A stretch of 64,000 bases of DNA, taken from positions 333,185,953 through 333,249,952 of the forward strand of contig NC_085140.1 in the NCBI RefSeq assembly GCF_024139115.2. The letters run 5' to 3'. The notes under the pieces were generated by a model, which made no database searches, was not told the DNA's origin, and saw only the letters and a list, made by a program, of their open reading frames with translations. The translations under genes and the position numbers were made by a program. Below, piece by piece: positions 45,004 through 58,037 of this stretch. Position 1 is the stretch's first letter, and the number at the start of each line of letters is the position of its first letter. The DNA is from Armigeres subalbatus. Its lineage: Eukaryota > Arthropoda > Insecta > Diptera > Culicidae.

Positions 45004-45785
45004 TGTCATTCTGAAATCAAGAACAAAATTCTTAAGTTAATTTAATACAATATCTTCGTGAAACTGTTAAGAGTTTGAAATATTGTAGCGTGGCTATATA
45101 TAGCCATAGCGTGGACTCCCAGCGCCCTTGGCGAAACTGTTATTGGACGCCTCTTACTTTCATGCATGTTCAAAACAAATAAGCATGATAAAAATTGAGA
45201 TTTTTTTTGCGTGGTGGTTTTAATAAATGTTTGCTTTATAAATTGCAAGCCTCTATAACCTGCGTATGTTCCAATAGGTACGAAGTAGGGATGATTGAAA
45301 AGGCCAGAACATTCCTAAAAATCCCGGTTCTAGGAATTTTACAATTTTCTGAAAGAAAAAAAATAGATCCAGTAGAGCGTGAGCAACCGACAAAAAAATC
45401 CAGACTTCGGATGTAGTCGCATCAAGAAGAACCCCACTTTGGAGTGGATCTAATGACCTTCGGAATCGCCATTACACCTTGGTCGGTGGTTTGAAAGAAC
45501 TTCTGCACTTTAAATGAAATTCAACGTTTGAGATAATTGGTAGAAGGTAGGAATAGCGATTGGACCAATAGGTAGGAACTTAATTGGACCAAAAAAAAAA
45601 CAAACTCCGGACCTATTCGGATCAAGACACATCAATTCCTGGAGTGGGTCTATCGGTAGTTTAGTGGCATTGGTTGACGTGGTTAATTTAATGAATTTCA
45701 ACTTTGAAGTAGATCAGTTGTCATCACTAATGAAATCCCTCGATGTAGATTTTCGAATTCCTTGATTAAAGCTTTACCAGATTAT

Positions 45786-46184
45786 ATAGACCCAAAAGAA
45801 AAATTAAGTTCAAAATATTATCGAATAATCAACGGCCGTGCTTGTATTTTTCTCACCATTTTACAAGTGTCTGGTTTAAAGGAATCGAAAATGTCACTGG
45901 ATCAAATGCGATCGTTATGGTCATTTTTTGAGCTTTTGAACTTAGTTTACCTGCATAAACTGAGAGAATGTATCCCAAATTCAAACTAACTTCCTATCAC
46001 TACTTCCAGGTAGGTAATTATAACAAAGTTGTCTATAATTACAACTTATTTGCTTAAAATTAACACAACTTATATAATTCAAACCAATTTCATCCGATAA
46101 AGTATTGCTTTATCAAAAGATCTAATGTGTTTACATTTTTTATGATGCTGGATCATTAGGCCGAACGGTCATTAGGCCGAATGA
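45786..46184. other. No gene seen
   Basis: AT-rich non-coding sequence. Confidence 0.4.
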
Positions 46185-46720
46185 GAACTGGGGAATGAGA
46201 AGTAAGTAGTGCGAAATGAGGAAGAAGTAGAACGGAAGAAAAAAAAGGGAAAAGGAGGTAGAAGTAAGAAGGAAGAAGGAAGTAGGAAGAAGGAAGAAGG
46301 AAGAAAAAGAAGGAAAAAGGAAGAAGGAAGAAGGAAGAAGGAAGAAGGAAGAAGGAAGAAAGACAGGAGAAAACGGAAGAAAGAATGAAGAAGGAAGAAG
46401 GAGGATAGAAAGAAGAAGAATGAAGGGAGACAGGAGAGAACGGAAGAAAAAATGAAGAAGGAAGAAAGAAGAAAATAGAAGGAAGACGGGAGAAAGAAGG
46501 ACAGAAACGGAAGAAAAAAAGAAGGAAGACGGAAGAAAGATGGACGAAAACGGAAAAAAGAAGGAGGAAGAAGAAAGAAGGAAGAAGGAAGGAGGAAGAA
46601 CGAAGAAGGAAGAAGAATTAAAGAAGAAGGAAGAAGGAAAAAGGAAGAAGGAGAAGGAAGGATGAAGAAGGAAGAAGGAGGAAGGAAGAAGGAAGAAGAA
46701 AGGAAGAATAAGGAATGAAC
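46185..46720. repeat. Polypurine GAAGGA microsatellite tract (1)
   Basis: About 530 bases of GGAAGAA variants on the + strand. The 186-codon Ser/Phe/Leu reading frame on the - strand is an artefact. Confidence 0.95.
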
Positions 46721-49162
46721 ATGGATAAACAAAACAAAAGCAGAGAAGTGATGGGAGTAGATTTTCTCTATAGCATGATCCGCTGATGATGACCGAACGT
46801 ATTAGTAGGTCGAAACGTCCGGTAATTGCTTAGTTTGATTAATGTTCACCGAAAAAAGCCGATGAAAATAATCTCACATGATTAGAAGCGGTGATGATCT
46901 CTGTTAAACATAGTACATGTATGCGTGTGTAGTCGGTAGTCGATAGAAACGTCGTATGGCTAAATACTTATGAGTTATGAGCAATATGACGTAGGTAACA
47001 TGGGGAAAATCCGTTGGCACAGTCATTCTTCGGAACCGAAGCTGATAGTTACATGAATTTATTACATGGTTTGCGCTGCGGTAGAGCTGGGACGATATGT
47101 GCTCAATATGTGTTTTTATCCCTACAATCCACCGCCAGCCAGATACATAAGTTGCTTACTAGTCACACAAGTCTAAATGATGTTTTTTAAAAACCTTTCG
47201 AAAGAAAAATATTATTTCCTACTTTCATATTTTTGCACTATGATATTTCAAGTTGTATCAGATCCGTTGTTGTATTTAAAAATTGGTATTGCATTTCTAT
47301 TGGTTAGCACCCTACAATAAAAATGTTTGCAATATGGAGGTCAAATAAAGTTTTCGTATCGTACGTACATATTACGTTTATCATTGTTTTATTCAAAGTC
47401 CAACAACCGATTCTCGTAACGAGAAAATGTTACACCAAAGCCGGTATCTTGAGTAGTGATTCACGATTTGATCACGTGAACTGACTTTGGATAAACATAG
47501 AGCTTGATAGTGGGCCCTGCAGTAAGTTGATAATTGTTTCGCCGATGTGTTTCTTTCTCCATCGTGTTTTTCATGTTATGATCCAATCACGTTCACACCA
47601 CCCGATTCCTCGTAGGTATCCATCGAGTGCAGATCATAACAATGAGGCTTATTTTCCAAATGGGGGAGCATTTCTCGCAGTGTGGAATTGTTATGCGTCG
47701 TGCTGTGCAGTACCTGCAATGTGTATATTTGTGCTTTGTGATTATTTTCCTTTTCCGGGTAATGTATTTAGATTAGTACGATTTGTCACAGGTAATAATC
47801 ATTTCTGTATTGTGTCGTTACAATCGACCAATTGTCTTTTGTGACGCGAAAAGTTCTGAGCACCTATTTTCTGTAATGGCTCAACTATAGATAGTGGAAC
47901 CCATAGATAGTTGATGCAAAAGAATAAGATCTTGCTAGTGTCACTCCAACTCGCGTAACCAACATCAAGTTTGCTTGGACCAGCAGCCAAAGTATCGGCA
48001 CTCTCAGTGTTAAACCGATGTGGATGATAAAACCAAACATTCCCTATAACAACGAAGTTGAGCTTGTTGAAGCATATTTTGAAAAAAAACTTAAAATAGC
48101 TACAGTACCACTAGCGTTCTAGTACTTATGCTTTGACTCCATAGATGAGCGACAGCGATAATCGTCAATATGTTGTTGGACATTTTGAGAAAAATCGAGA
48201 CCTGGTTAAAGCCCCAAAATTATCCATTGCAATACATTTTCATCAAAATTCTGAGGATTACCCAGGAAAAAATTAAATCCCTATTTTTCACTACTGAAAA
48301 AAACTATTCAAAACTTTGTAAAAAACTATTCAAAAACGTTTTTAACTTTGCAGACCTTTAACCTTGACCTTTAACAGAGCTCAGGATGTTCTTCACCGAC
48401 TGTGTTTGGTGAAGCCCATCGCCATAATTGTCACCTTCACTTCGTGACATATTAATATTCGGCTGAACACTGTTAATTTCCGATTGAATTTCAGTCAGTG
48501 AGTATTTATTTAGATTTCGTAAACTAATGAATTACTTTAAAACTGAACACTTATATCATTACTCAAGTCATGATTTAAACCATTACCCACATAGATCTGA
48601 CCCCAAAACGTTCAACTGAGGGACACATTTCGCGTCAAAATTCAATATTATCAAGGCTTATTATGTCATTTTCGAATGCAGTAACCGTTATCAGTATCAA
48701 TCAGTGAGGTTGTGAAGAAGGAAACTGAGTGAGTCATTCTATGTTTTGAATAATCATGCGACGTTTGTCAAAATTCGGGCCGAAGTTGCTTCGTGAAGGT
48801 GAATAATTTTTGCTCAGATTCAAATGCTTCACAAGGTTTGCTGCAGGAAGCATACATTGAAACATATTTCGATCGCAATACAACGTAATTGTGTCTTCCA
48901 GAATAAATGCCTATTATCCATTCAACGTGGACTATATTTGGAAGCTCATTGTGTATATGTGTTGGAGGAAACACGAGACTCGAACTTACGACCGCAGTAC
49001 ACAGACATTGTTTTTTAATTCCATACTCAACAATATTCTCTAATCAAACATAATGCTTTCAAGTCGGCCTTTTGCACCACTGCACTGGAGGTGTGCTGGA
49101 CCCAAAAGTAAGTAAGTAAAACAAGTCGAGTAAAGCACGAGATACTGAAGATGGTGAGATCG
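46721..49162. other. No gene seen
   Basis: Non-coding; no domain in ORFs up to 105 codons (for example 47527-47844). No clear transposon ends recognised. Confidence 0.4.
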
Positions 49163-49480
49163 AAATAGAAGGAAGAAGGAAGAAGGAAGAAAGAAAAAGG
49201 AAGAAGGAAGAAGGAAGAAGGAAGAGGAAGAAGGAAAAAAGAAGAATGAAGAAATAAGACAGAAGAATAAAGAAGCAAGAGAGAAAATAGGAAGAAGAGA
49301 AGAAAGAAGAAGGAAGAGGGAAGAAGGAAGAAGGAAAAAGGAAGAGGAAGAAGGAAGGAGAAAGAAGGAAAAAGGAAAAAGGAACAAGAAGGAAGAAGGG
49401 AGGAGGAAGTGAAAGAAGGAATAAGGAAGAAGAAAGAAGGAAGAAGGATGGGGGAAGGAGGAAGAAGGAAGGAGTCTGCG
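49163..49480. repeat. Polypurine GAAGGA microsatellite tract (2)
   Basis: About 310 bases, purine-rich on the same strand as the first tract, 2.4 kb away. Confidence 0.95.
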
Positions 49481-49973
49481 GGTTTGGATTAAATCCTCAG
49501 TTGATACAGCTGACAACGATTACACCGGTAGCAACGGTTCCAGCAGAAAGAAAATTATCGAGTGGTCTTTGCCGACAGCAGCAAAATCAAAGTGAAACAA
49601 ATACCGATTCTCCTGAGGACCAGCATTGCATGTGAAGAAAGGGTTGTTTACAGAAATGGCGTCTGTTGTGGTCCCGCGCCACTAGTGACGATGCAGAAAA
49701 TTTATTCTTAATGCTGGTTTCACAGTGAAAAATTGTTGAGTAGTTCGGATAAGCGTTTGTTTGCTGTTAGTTATTAGGAAGGCGCATTGAGAAAACAAAA
49801 CTGAACCTTGGTAGAAAATTCCTCTCAAATCAACACACACTTATCAATCCGGAGCTTGGAAGAAAATTTCACGTGACGACGACGATCTACCGACGCTATA
49901 AAATTTTCTGTTTCGCTCAGAACTAGCATTTTGTAACGAGAAAAAGTTAGATACGTACATGGAAATATATCAG
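49481..49973. other. No gene seen
   Basis: Non-coding sequence between the polypurine tract and the family B element. Confidence 0.4.
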
Positions 49974-49983
49974 AGGCAACACT

Positions 49984-50570
49984 AGAGTGGGTCAAATTAG
50001 TATGGGAAAAACTTTTTTCAATTTTTTTGATGGGCCGCCCTCTTATTCGGTTCTATTTGATGCCCTGATGGTCTGGACAAAATTTCAGCCAAATCGGTCA
50101 ACGTTTGGGCGGTGCTAAACTCGTTGGGAGTTTATATGCAAAAATGTATGCAGAAACATCCAAAAACAGTGAATTGCAGTTGGACGGCACAACTTACGAT
50201 GAAGAACTTTGATACTCATTCAGATCTTGAAGAATTTAATACATAATGTTATGCAGAAAACCGCGAGAAGATTAGAGTTTGCCCGGCGAAGTAATTAGTG
50301 TTTCTCTGAAGTGGGGTTTGAGCAAATTTCGTTTCTTTTACCTTTGAAAAGAAATAAATTCACCCCTACAACACTCCAGTAAAATGCTAATATCTTTGCC
50401 TAATAAACTCTAATCTTCTCGCGGTTTTCTACTGAATGAGTATCATTGTTCTTGATCGTAAATTGTGTCGTCTATTTGCAAATTACTGTTTTTGGATGTT
50501 TCTGCATACATTTTTCCATATAAACTTCTAAAATTTGAAAAATTTGAAAAAGTGTTTTTTGAGCCATCCT
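49984..50570. mobile_element. Family B element, 587-bp short form, with 10-bp duplication
   Basis: Same arms as 33474-36520 (AGAGTGGGTCAAATTAG ... GAGCCATCCT). AGGCAACACT lies exactly on both sides (49974-49983 and 50571-50580). It lacks about 2.4 kb of the interior of the long copy. A 9-10 bp duplication is characteristic of Mutator-like elements. Confidence 0.8.
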
Positions 50571-50580
50571 AGGCAACACT

Positions 50581-51519
50581 GACAATTATTCTTAATGAGT
50601 GGCGTCGTAGCGCAAAATCATACTACATGTATTCCATTTTTCTGTAAAAGAGCTCGATGATTACTACTGCTGCCTGTCATGACTTTATTTGTTTTATTTG
50701 GTAAATAAAAAACTAATGGTATAACAGGACTCACTTACAATAATGAATATTAACAATCGAATTTTTACCAGAATTTTGTAACAATGACTTAGGCCTCATA
50801 GCATCATTATGGACGAAGCAATAAGTTATTGAACAATATGAATTTTTGTACAGAAGATACACATTACTGAAAATCATACTATGTTTATTATTTGCTATTT
50901 TCTCAACTGTAGCATTTTAATATGGGACAGATATGTTTGTATCGGCAGTGCACCAAGTTTATTATAAATTTTGTTAGGAAAATTTAGTATAACATAATAA
51001 CATATGTTGATATAAATTAGATATGACTTTCGGGAAGCTATCATGTTTCACATAGCGCAAAAACATTAGATTGTAGTTTGTTCACTAAAAAATAAAAAAT
51101 GTTTAAATGTTTAATGTATATGTAATGTATAAAAAAGATTAGTCGCCTAAGAAAAACATACCTCCAGAAAAAAAAGCTACTTTGACATTTTTGAAAATTT
51201 TGCCGCCACGTGGTGGATTCCGGCGGTTAATGCTTTGATAGCATGTGCTATTTGTACTGCGGATAAATTTCACACATCTGTGAGAGCCTTGGGAAATGAT
51301 TACGATAATTGTCATTTTGTTGCAAGGCACAATACCTTTACAAGAAGAAACAATTGAATCGAAGTAAGTTTAACAAAACAGGTGTAAAGAATGGCCATTT
51401 GATCACATGAAAAACCTCACTGTCTGGACCCAGGATTAGCTACCAGCTACAGAAATTGATTTTGCACCACTGAAAGTTACCTACATCATGGCATCTAAAA
51501 ACTCATAATGATAATGATA
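50581..51519. other. No gene seen
   Basis: AT-rich non-coding sequence. Confidence 0.4.
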
Positions 51520-51520
51520 A

Positions 51521-52270
51521 TCTATATATAAAAACCAAACTTTGTAAATATGTATGTGTATGTATGTATGTATGTATGTTCGCTAACTACTTTTGAACCA
51601 CTTGACCGATTTCAACCAAATTTGGTACACATATTCTTTATCCTGAGAAGAGGGCAGGTGTGGAAGAAAAAAAGGCAGGTGTGGTGGGAACCACTTGAAT
51701 ATGGAACCTCTCAGTTGACTACAACAAAATTTGGGACACATATTCTCTGTTGTAAGCAGACGATTATAGGGAGTAGGAGTGTTATTGGTTGAAGGAGGGA
51801 AGTATTTTTTTATAGTAAACTAGTGGAGAAGAAGACTGAAGGCACAAGGAAGATGAAAGAAAAAGAAAATAAAATAAATGCAGGAAAAGGAATGACAATA
51901 AATAAGGGAGACGAAAGAAAAAGAAATAAAGAGTAAAGAGGGGAAGAACGAAGGAGAAATTAGTAGGAAAGAAAAGGAAGAGGGCATAAGGAAAAAAAGA
52001 AAAATCGAGAGAGAATTAGGAGAAACGAGGAGCCACCCAAACCAATCAAAGTGTACACACTGAGTTGTACTGCCGTCATACGCATAATTGTTCCATGTTA
52101 GCTGGGATTCCAATCTACATGGGACAGTTATGCGTATAACGGCAGTGTATCTATGTATCGATTTATCTTTCGTCAATCTTTCTACTTATGTACGTTTGGT
52201 GCTGCAATAAGACATTTGAATTGCATTGTTTACTTTTCAATCCCGAGCAAAGCCGGGTACATAATGCTAG
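51521..52270 (+). mobile_element. Non-autonomous Helitron
   Basis: Starts TCTATATATAAA after an A (51520) and ends CTAG before a T (52271), the A-T target and TC...CTRR ends of Helitrons. A short hairpin CCCGAGCAAAGCCGGG lies 12 bases before the 3' end, as expected. No Rep/helicase ORF. Contains (TATG)n at 51549-51576 and a foldback insertion at 52068-52147. Confidence 0.8.
52068..52147. mobile_element. Foldback element with ACTGCCG ends, inside Helitron
   Basis: ACTGCCGTCATACGCATAA pairs with TTATGCGTATAACGGCAGT; CATGT..ACATG close the stem. Same terminal heptamer as 43421-43506 but a different stem sequence. Confidence 0.7.
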
Positions 52271-52271
52271 T

Positions 52272-53747
52272 TGTTATATAAAAAATGGCTGATATTGTCC
52301 ATTTCAACATAATTAGAATGCATTTGATTGATTCTAATATTGTTGATTCAAACCATCTAAAGTAATCCGAACACACTTAATTTTTTTCAGCGGGATCTCA
52401 GCAAAATGTTAAACTTTTGCCGAGATTCGCACAGCCGTGCCCCAGCAAACATGTTTTTTGCCAAGATTTCTGTCAAAGTTGCTGATCAGCTGAAATCAGC
52501 TAACAAAGGTAAATTTTGCCGGAGTATCAGTTTTTTCTTTTGCTGGCTCACGGCTGTGCGGATTTTTGCCGAGCTGCAGAATTAAAAACCAAGTATGCAA
52601 AATTGAAATGTTTTGGCAATTTTGTTCAATATCAAATTTTGTACAAAGTTGATAGTACTAAACTAACTCGTTTTATGACAAGTGAAAACATTTCACTAAC
52701 ATTTCAAAATAATTTTCTCTGAAGACAGTTCAGTGTGCACTGGGGTGGTATGCAAATAAAAACGATCATGGAAATTATTTAAAGAAAAAAAGAAGTTGTT
52801 GAAATTTGCAAATGCGATTAATTAAAAATGTTAGCGTGTTAAAAATGTTAAAGCACCCAAGCGGAGATTGTTAGATTTTCTAACAATGCTGTACAAGGTT
52901 CAAACCCTGTATAAGAACTGAACATATGTGAAAATGATATGACATATTGTATGAGACCTTACAATTCTGCAAGCTTTTCTTTCAATATTTGATTGTGAGC
53001 TTACTTTTTTTGTATAAGAAATGAACAAATTCGCATTTGTACAGTTATTGTACAAATATTGGTAGGTTCTTATACAGAATTGTTAGAAAATTTAACACAC
53101 GTTGGTTGGGTGTAGAAATGATTACAAATAAACCACATTTGAATTGATTATTAGAAGCCCTTGAAAAAAGTTTCTTCAAACGTCAAAGAATTTATTGAAA
53201 TCTGGGAAACCACAAATATCCCAATGCCCGCTTGAAATCTGGTCCGTAAGGTATTCTGAGCTCCCAAAAGATTTTTCAATGCGATTTCATAGTAGTTCAT
53301 TTTGAATCGCTAGATCCATAACCAATTCGGAAAGTTGTCGTAACATGATATCAGTTAGCAATAATTTACCTTTCCTGTTATTTTTTTTAAATAAATTATT
53401 CAAGGTCATCTCGTTCTTTCAAGTTTCACCTAACGTTCGCCCGATTTTTAACCAACACCTAAAGAGTTCACACGTGCAGTACTTTTCCAGTTTTGTTCTC
53501 GATATTTAGCATAGTAAGATAATGATTTGTTTATAGGATTCGTTCATTTATTTGCAATCACTAATAAATGCAATCATCATAAATGGCGTAATCTGAATAG
53601 GCTATTATGACAGTTAGGCGCAGCTTACTGAAACTAACCATGGCGGAGTAGCGATGAACAATTTTTTACGACCTCTAATCCTAGGTTGATAATTTTCATG
53701 ATTCAATCACCTACCAAGAGATTGGATTGTCATCGCGTGTCAACTTA
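52272..53747. other. No gene seen
   Basis: Non-coding. 52390-52560 has CGGCTGTGCG and its complement at two points (near 52425 and 52550), a weak inverted repeat. 52845-53110 likewise begins and ends with GTTAGATTTTCTAACA-like sequence. Confidence 0.35.
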
Positions 53748-53907
53748 GGGAACGTCCGCAAATTACGTAACGATTAGAGGGGAAGGGGGTATAGTGAAGT
53801 GTGACGATCCATACAAAAGTTTTAGAAGATTCATACAAAAAGTGTGACATAGGGGGGAGGGGGTTGAAAAAGTCCAATTTTTGCGTTACGTAATTAATGG
53901 ATCTTCC
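53748..53907. mobile_element. Small MITE with TTACGTAACG-type ends
   Basis: 160 bp. Left GGGAACGTCC.CAAATTACGTAACG; right CGTTACGTAATTAATGGATCTTCC. A G-rich interior GGGGGGAGGGGG on the + strand. This motif is common in mosquito DNA in my recollection. Confidence 0.65.
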
Positions 53908-53920
53908 TTTATGCAAAATC

Positions 53921-54487
53921 CACAGGAGATGCTTTTTTCCACGAAATGTTGTTAATAGGAAGCTGGCGGACTTATTCTTCCTATTTTCGAAGGATTAATT
54001 ACTCCATGTGGTAGAAGTTCCAATAAAAAAAATTTCCTATCCATACTGTAAATATAAAACGAATATCATTACAAAAGCGCCCCCGCTTCGGACTTCAAAC
54101 TGCGCTACCAAATTCCAGTAAAAGTCGCACAGTTATGTCATCTCAAAATGACTCATACAGGCCAGCTCAAGTGATCGCCATCGAAACCAATTGAGCGTCA
54201 TGGGGTTGGTCACAATACAACAACACAAAAATCCGGTATCGATCACTCAGCAGCGCCACAGGAACCAAACTAGGTCAGTGTGGTAAAGCATGGAAACGAC
54301 CTTCAAGGTTGAGCTTTCGGCGCGCACAGTAGGTACAAAGAGAGTGTAAAAGAAAACAACCATCCTCCGTTCGCTGATTGACGGTGACTTCCCTGAACCT
54401 TGAACAGCGGGGTTTTGAAAATTGGGTGCTAAACGAATTTGGACAGAAACGCAGAGGCGGGATCAACAACTGTATGATTGATCGATC
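53921..54487. other. No gene seen
   Basis: Non-coding host sequence of the hAT insertion. Confidence 0.35.
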
Positions 54488-54495
54488 ATTACCAA

Positions 54496-55912
54496 TAGAG
54501 ATGGGCAAAACAGCTCATTGCAGTGAGTGGATCTGATCCGTTCAGCTCATTGAAAAGAGTCAGCTCTTTGGATCAGCTCTTCAGTTCTTTATTGCTACAT
54601 ATATTAAAACATAATTAATAATATTATTATTTTAGTTTTAATTATTGTTCAAAAATTTGAAAAATTTGTGTCATTCATTTATTTATTCATTCATTCATCA
54701 TTCATCACTTTGAAATTTTTAAAATGTTAAGCTATAGTGAGGTAATAATTTCTATTGAAAAACCGACAATTTTAAACTAATAACATTTATTACGCTTTTT
54801 CTGACCGTCTAGTTTCGAAGTCTAGGAGTTCATTTAGAATCATCACATTTATTTCTATACAAGAACTAACTCAACATTTCATAATTCTAAGTTACATTTT
54901 GTTGATAACGTTTCTCAAATCGTTAATTTGAATAATTCAGTCCCTAAGTCTCTGATATGTATATGAACCATATCACGTGTCATAAGTTTTCTCTTCATAC
55001 TGGGTGCAGTAAATCAATGTCTTGTTTGCGCGTGCTTCTAACCATGCGTAGTTGACATTTTCATACAAGCGAGCCCATTCATCTATATTGGTTCCCGAAA
55101 TGCGAGAGAACTAAAACAAGAGAGTAAAAAATACAGAGCACGGTGCTACAAACAAACAGAGTGCACATGTAGCAGTATGCTGGCGGGAAAACCCGTCGCA
55201 AGCAAAAGATCCGCTCCGTGCAAGACACAGCTCTCAGTTCGGTTCGTTTGAACCACACGGTTCGCTCGCTAGAATGGGTCGCGACTGATCCGAATCGAGA
55301 TCCGTGTCGCACGGATCTGAGCTGGTAGCGCAGCTCTCGCTTCCACGTCACAGCAATTTCGAGCTGGACGACGACATGAGCGGAACTGAGAGTTGTCCGG
55401 ATCTTCGGATCTTTTGCTTGGTACGGTTCGTTCGCTACCGCACTACTAGGTATCTTTTGTGTGTCTGTTCGTAGCGCCGAGTATGTGGGTATGGGTTTAG
55501 AAATAGACGGCAAGCTAGATTATTTTCGCTTGTGTGCTTCTTATTCCTCTCTGCAGCAGAAATGATTTCTGTTTCTTGGCTAGATGGTGCTGTCGCTTGG
55601 CTTGATGGTGCTTTAGGTGCAAATAATAAACGATCAGCACGTGCATGGTACTGGACTGGAATGCTCATACAAGCTCGCTTGTGTTGTGTACCGCGAGCGT
55701 GGTATTTTCGTTTGTGTTGAACAAAATACAACAGCGCGCGTACTGGAGTGCGTACGCTCGAGGGAGTTTATCTAGGCGCGTGTTTGACAATGATTTCATC
55801 AATTTAAAGTGAGCTGCTGAGCTGGGTTTCTTTAAAAAAGATCCATGGCTCATCAGCTCAATGTAAGGAAGCGAATCTTTCGAACAGCTCCTGAGCGGAG
55901 CGCCCATCTCTA
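54496..55912. mobile_element. Non-autonomous hAT element with 8-bp duplication
   Basis: 1417 bp. Ends TAGAGATGGGC and GCCCATCTCTA, flanked exactly by ATTACCAA (54488-54495 and 55913-55920). Subterminal regions are rich in AGCTC/GAGCT words (CAGCTCATTG, TCAGCTCTT; GAGCTGCTGAGC, CATCAGCTCAATG), likely transposase-binding repeats. No transposase ORF; 55150-55450 is a GC-rich interior of unknown origin. Confidence 0.9.
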
Positions 55913-55920
55913 ATTACCAA

Positions 55921-57821
55921 CCAGTTTACCAGATCATTGGTTCGACGAAACGACCTCGTCATCGCATGTGCCTTTGCGGTGTGAGCAAAATGGGTCTCAG
56001 TGAGAGAGACATACATGGGTACATACATTTTTTTGATACAATTCCATACACAAAGTTTTTTTGTTTAAGAACAACCTTTTGTAAATGAAAATGAAAATTA
56101 ACTCATTTTGTACATGACTAGTAGAACAGAACACGAATTTTGAAAACTTTTCTAATTTTGCAAAAATGTATAGGATTTCCTATAATTGTCTAAAAACTAT
56201 TCTGAAACATTTATAAGCCCATCTTATTATAATTGATCTACTAATATGTCAGTGCATGCAGGGCGATCGTGACACATTCCATGCCGCACTTTACTCCGTT
56301 CCGATTACAATGTTATGATATGCCCGATGACGAGATGAAAGACACGGACCCACATCTCGCTAACTAGCCGATCATGGTTCCCTGGCTCGTCTCTTGGCGC
56401 TGCATCACCGTGCGAACCGTATTAGAAGCTCCCCATTGACAAGCTTGTTTTGCTTCGTTCCATATTCGAAGACAGGTTTTTCCTTTGCGTGCACGCCTCC
56501 GATTCCGGAGCCGGCTATTCAACTGCTGCTAGCGACGTCAGTCAGTGGTGCAAGGCTGTCTGATGTTGCATAATATTTAGCAACTTCAACAAGATTCGCC
56601 AGGCATCATCTTCTGCGGACACGGAGAAATGATGTGAGGAAATGTGTTTACGGCGCGTTTGCGGATCGTCAGCCATTCGGTCATTGTTCGACTTTTCAGG
56701 TATGATTGATCGATTGAAATGAGGTGAGGTACCTTTTTTAGAAAAATGGAGATTTGATGAAATGTGGGATGATTAGCAAGGCATGTTTAGTTTTGCGATC
56801 TTGATCGCGATATGATATTTAGATATGACATAATATAGCAACTACGAGACTGTTATTGCTAACCACCGGTTTGATTCCAAAAACCTTTAATTTCTAACAT
56901 TTGTTTTCACGTGGAATATACTCTAGGATATTCCAATGAAATGTTGTATTCGTTTTTCCAATATGTAAGTAAATATTATTTAGTTCTGGAAATGTTAGTT
57001 TGTAAAAATAAAAAAAATCTGTCATCGGGAGTAACAAGCTTAGCTTTGACTGACTGTACATATCTCCGTGATTGACCAGCATAAGTGAAATCAATTAATC
57101 GATTAAATGGTAGTTTGGTATTAGTCAAACATTCTCACTGTGCAAGTTTAAGTTACTTAATAAACAACGATCAATAACGGCGCCGGCCACGTCATTACAG
57201 TTAGTTAGGAAAAAGGGAAGGCGTAATCCGGGGAAACATAAACCATTTTTTTTATTGTTTTGTAAAAATTTCTCGGTAGGTGAAATCATAAGGCTGTTGT
57301 TCTAGATTATTAAAAAATCAGACATCAAGGATAATTACCGACGAAGACGCACCTTGGTGGTCAAATTTTTCGCAACGACCACCCGTCAAAGCGCACTCGT
57401 GATTTCGCTACCAAAGGCATCGTTTCGATTGAACTGTCGCCATCGCCAAGCAATTATTTTTTGCCCTCTGAAGAAAATTAGTTTCGGATAAGTATTCTCT
57501 TGTATAAAATTGTGGTTTTAAAAAGAACCGATTAACCTTCAATAATGCGCTATTCCAATCCCTAACAGTAACAGTGAAAATTTTATTTGACTGCCACTGA
57601 CATCGTCCATGCAAATACATTTTCTGACTAACCGAAGTTCTCCCTAACTAATCGAAGTTTGTGCCGGGTATTTTTTTATTTTTAATCTTCTCAGTGATAC
57701 GCATTTTAAAATCACTAACAGCACATAATCACCCGGAATTTTTCATTGGACGCCATTATTTTGCCGATCACTCACGATCGCACCTTGGAAAAATCCTCTC
57801 AACTTAACATTCTTTCCAGCA
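55921..57821. other. No gene seen; one CCGGGG transposon end
   Basis: 56270-56700 is GC-richer with TCAGTCAGT initiator-like words near 56540 and could be regulatory. 57035-57100 resembles a SINE tail (GCTTAGCTTTGACTGACTG). 57222-57320 matches the left end of the element at 25849. Confidence 0.35.
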
Positions 57822-58037
57822 TACACGCTAACTGTCACCTACTCAGTGACTGAGTAAAATTGTACTGCTCTCTCTTTCTATCCCACGGAAATTTGACTCA
57901 ATTTCCGTCAAAAGCAGGACAACTCAAAACTATGAGTAATCTTGCTTTTGACGGAAATTGAGTAAAATTTCCGTGGGAAGAAAAGAGATGGCAATACAAT
58001 TTTACTAAGTCACTGAGTAGGTGAAAGTTAGAGTGTA
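57822..58037. mobile_element. Foldback MITE, 216 bp
   Basis: TACACGCTAACTGTCACCTA at the left and, inverted, TACACTCTAACTTTCACCTA at the right; arms of about 95 bases pair, loop about 26 bases. Contains CTCAATTTCCGTCAAAAGCA and complement. Confidence 0.85.

Larger units (their letters stand above)
43507..45785. repeat. Large inverted repeat, 2.2 kb
   Basis: The left arm 43507-44690 pairs with the right arm 45060-45785 (inverted). Shared phrases in order: CTGGTAAA.CTTTAA, AATCTACATCGA, GATCTACTTCAAAGTT, CCACTCCAGGAATTGAT, AATAGGTCCGGAGTT, CCACTCCAAAGT.GGGTTCTTCTTG, TTTTCAGAAAATTGT-like, GAACATGCAT.AAAGTAA, TTTCGCCAAGGG. Identity about 75-80% by eye. The left arm is opened by a MITE (44096-44519). 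The centre 44691-45059 is unpaired and includes a hAT-like end. Either an old long-TIR transposon or an inverted duplication. Confidence 0.8.

Noticed and set aside
46172..46732. 186-codon Ser/Phe/Leu-rich ORF on the - strand
   Set aside because: Artefact of the polypurine tract; same for 49040-49516.
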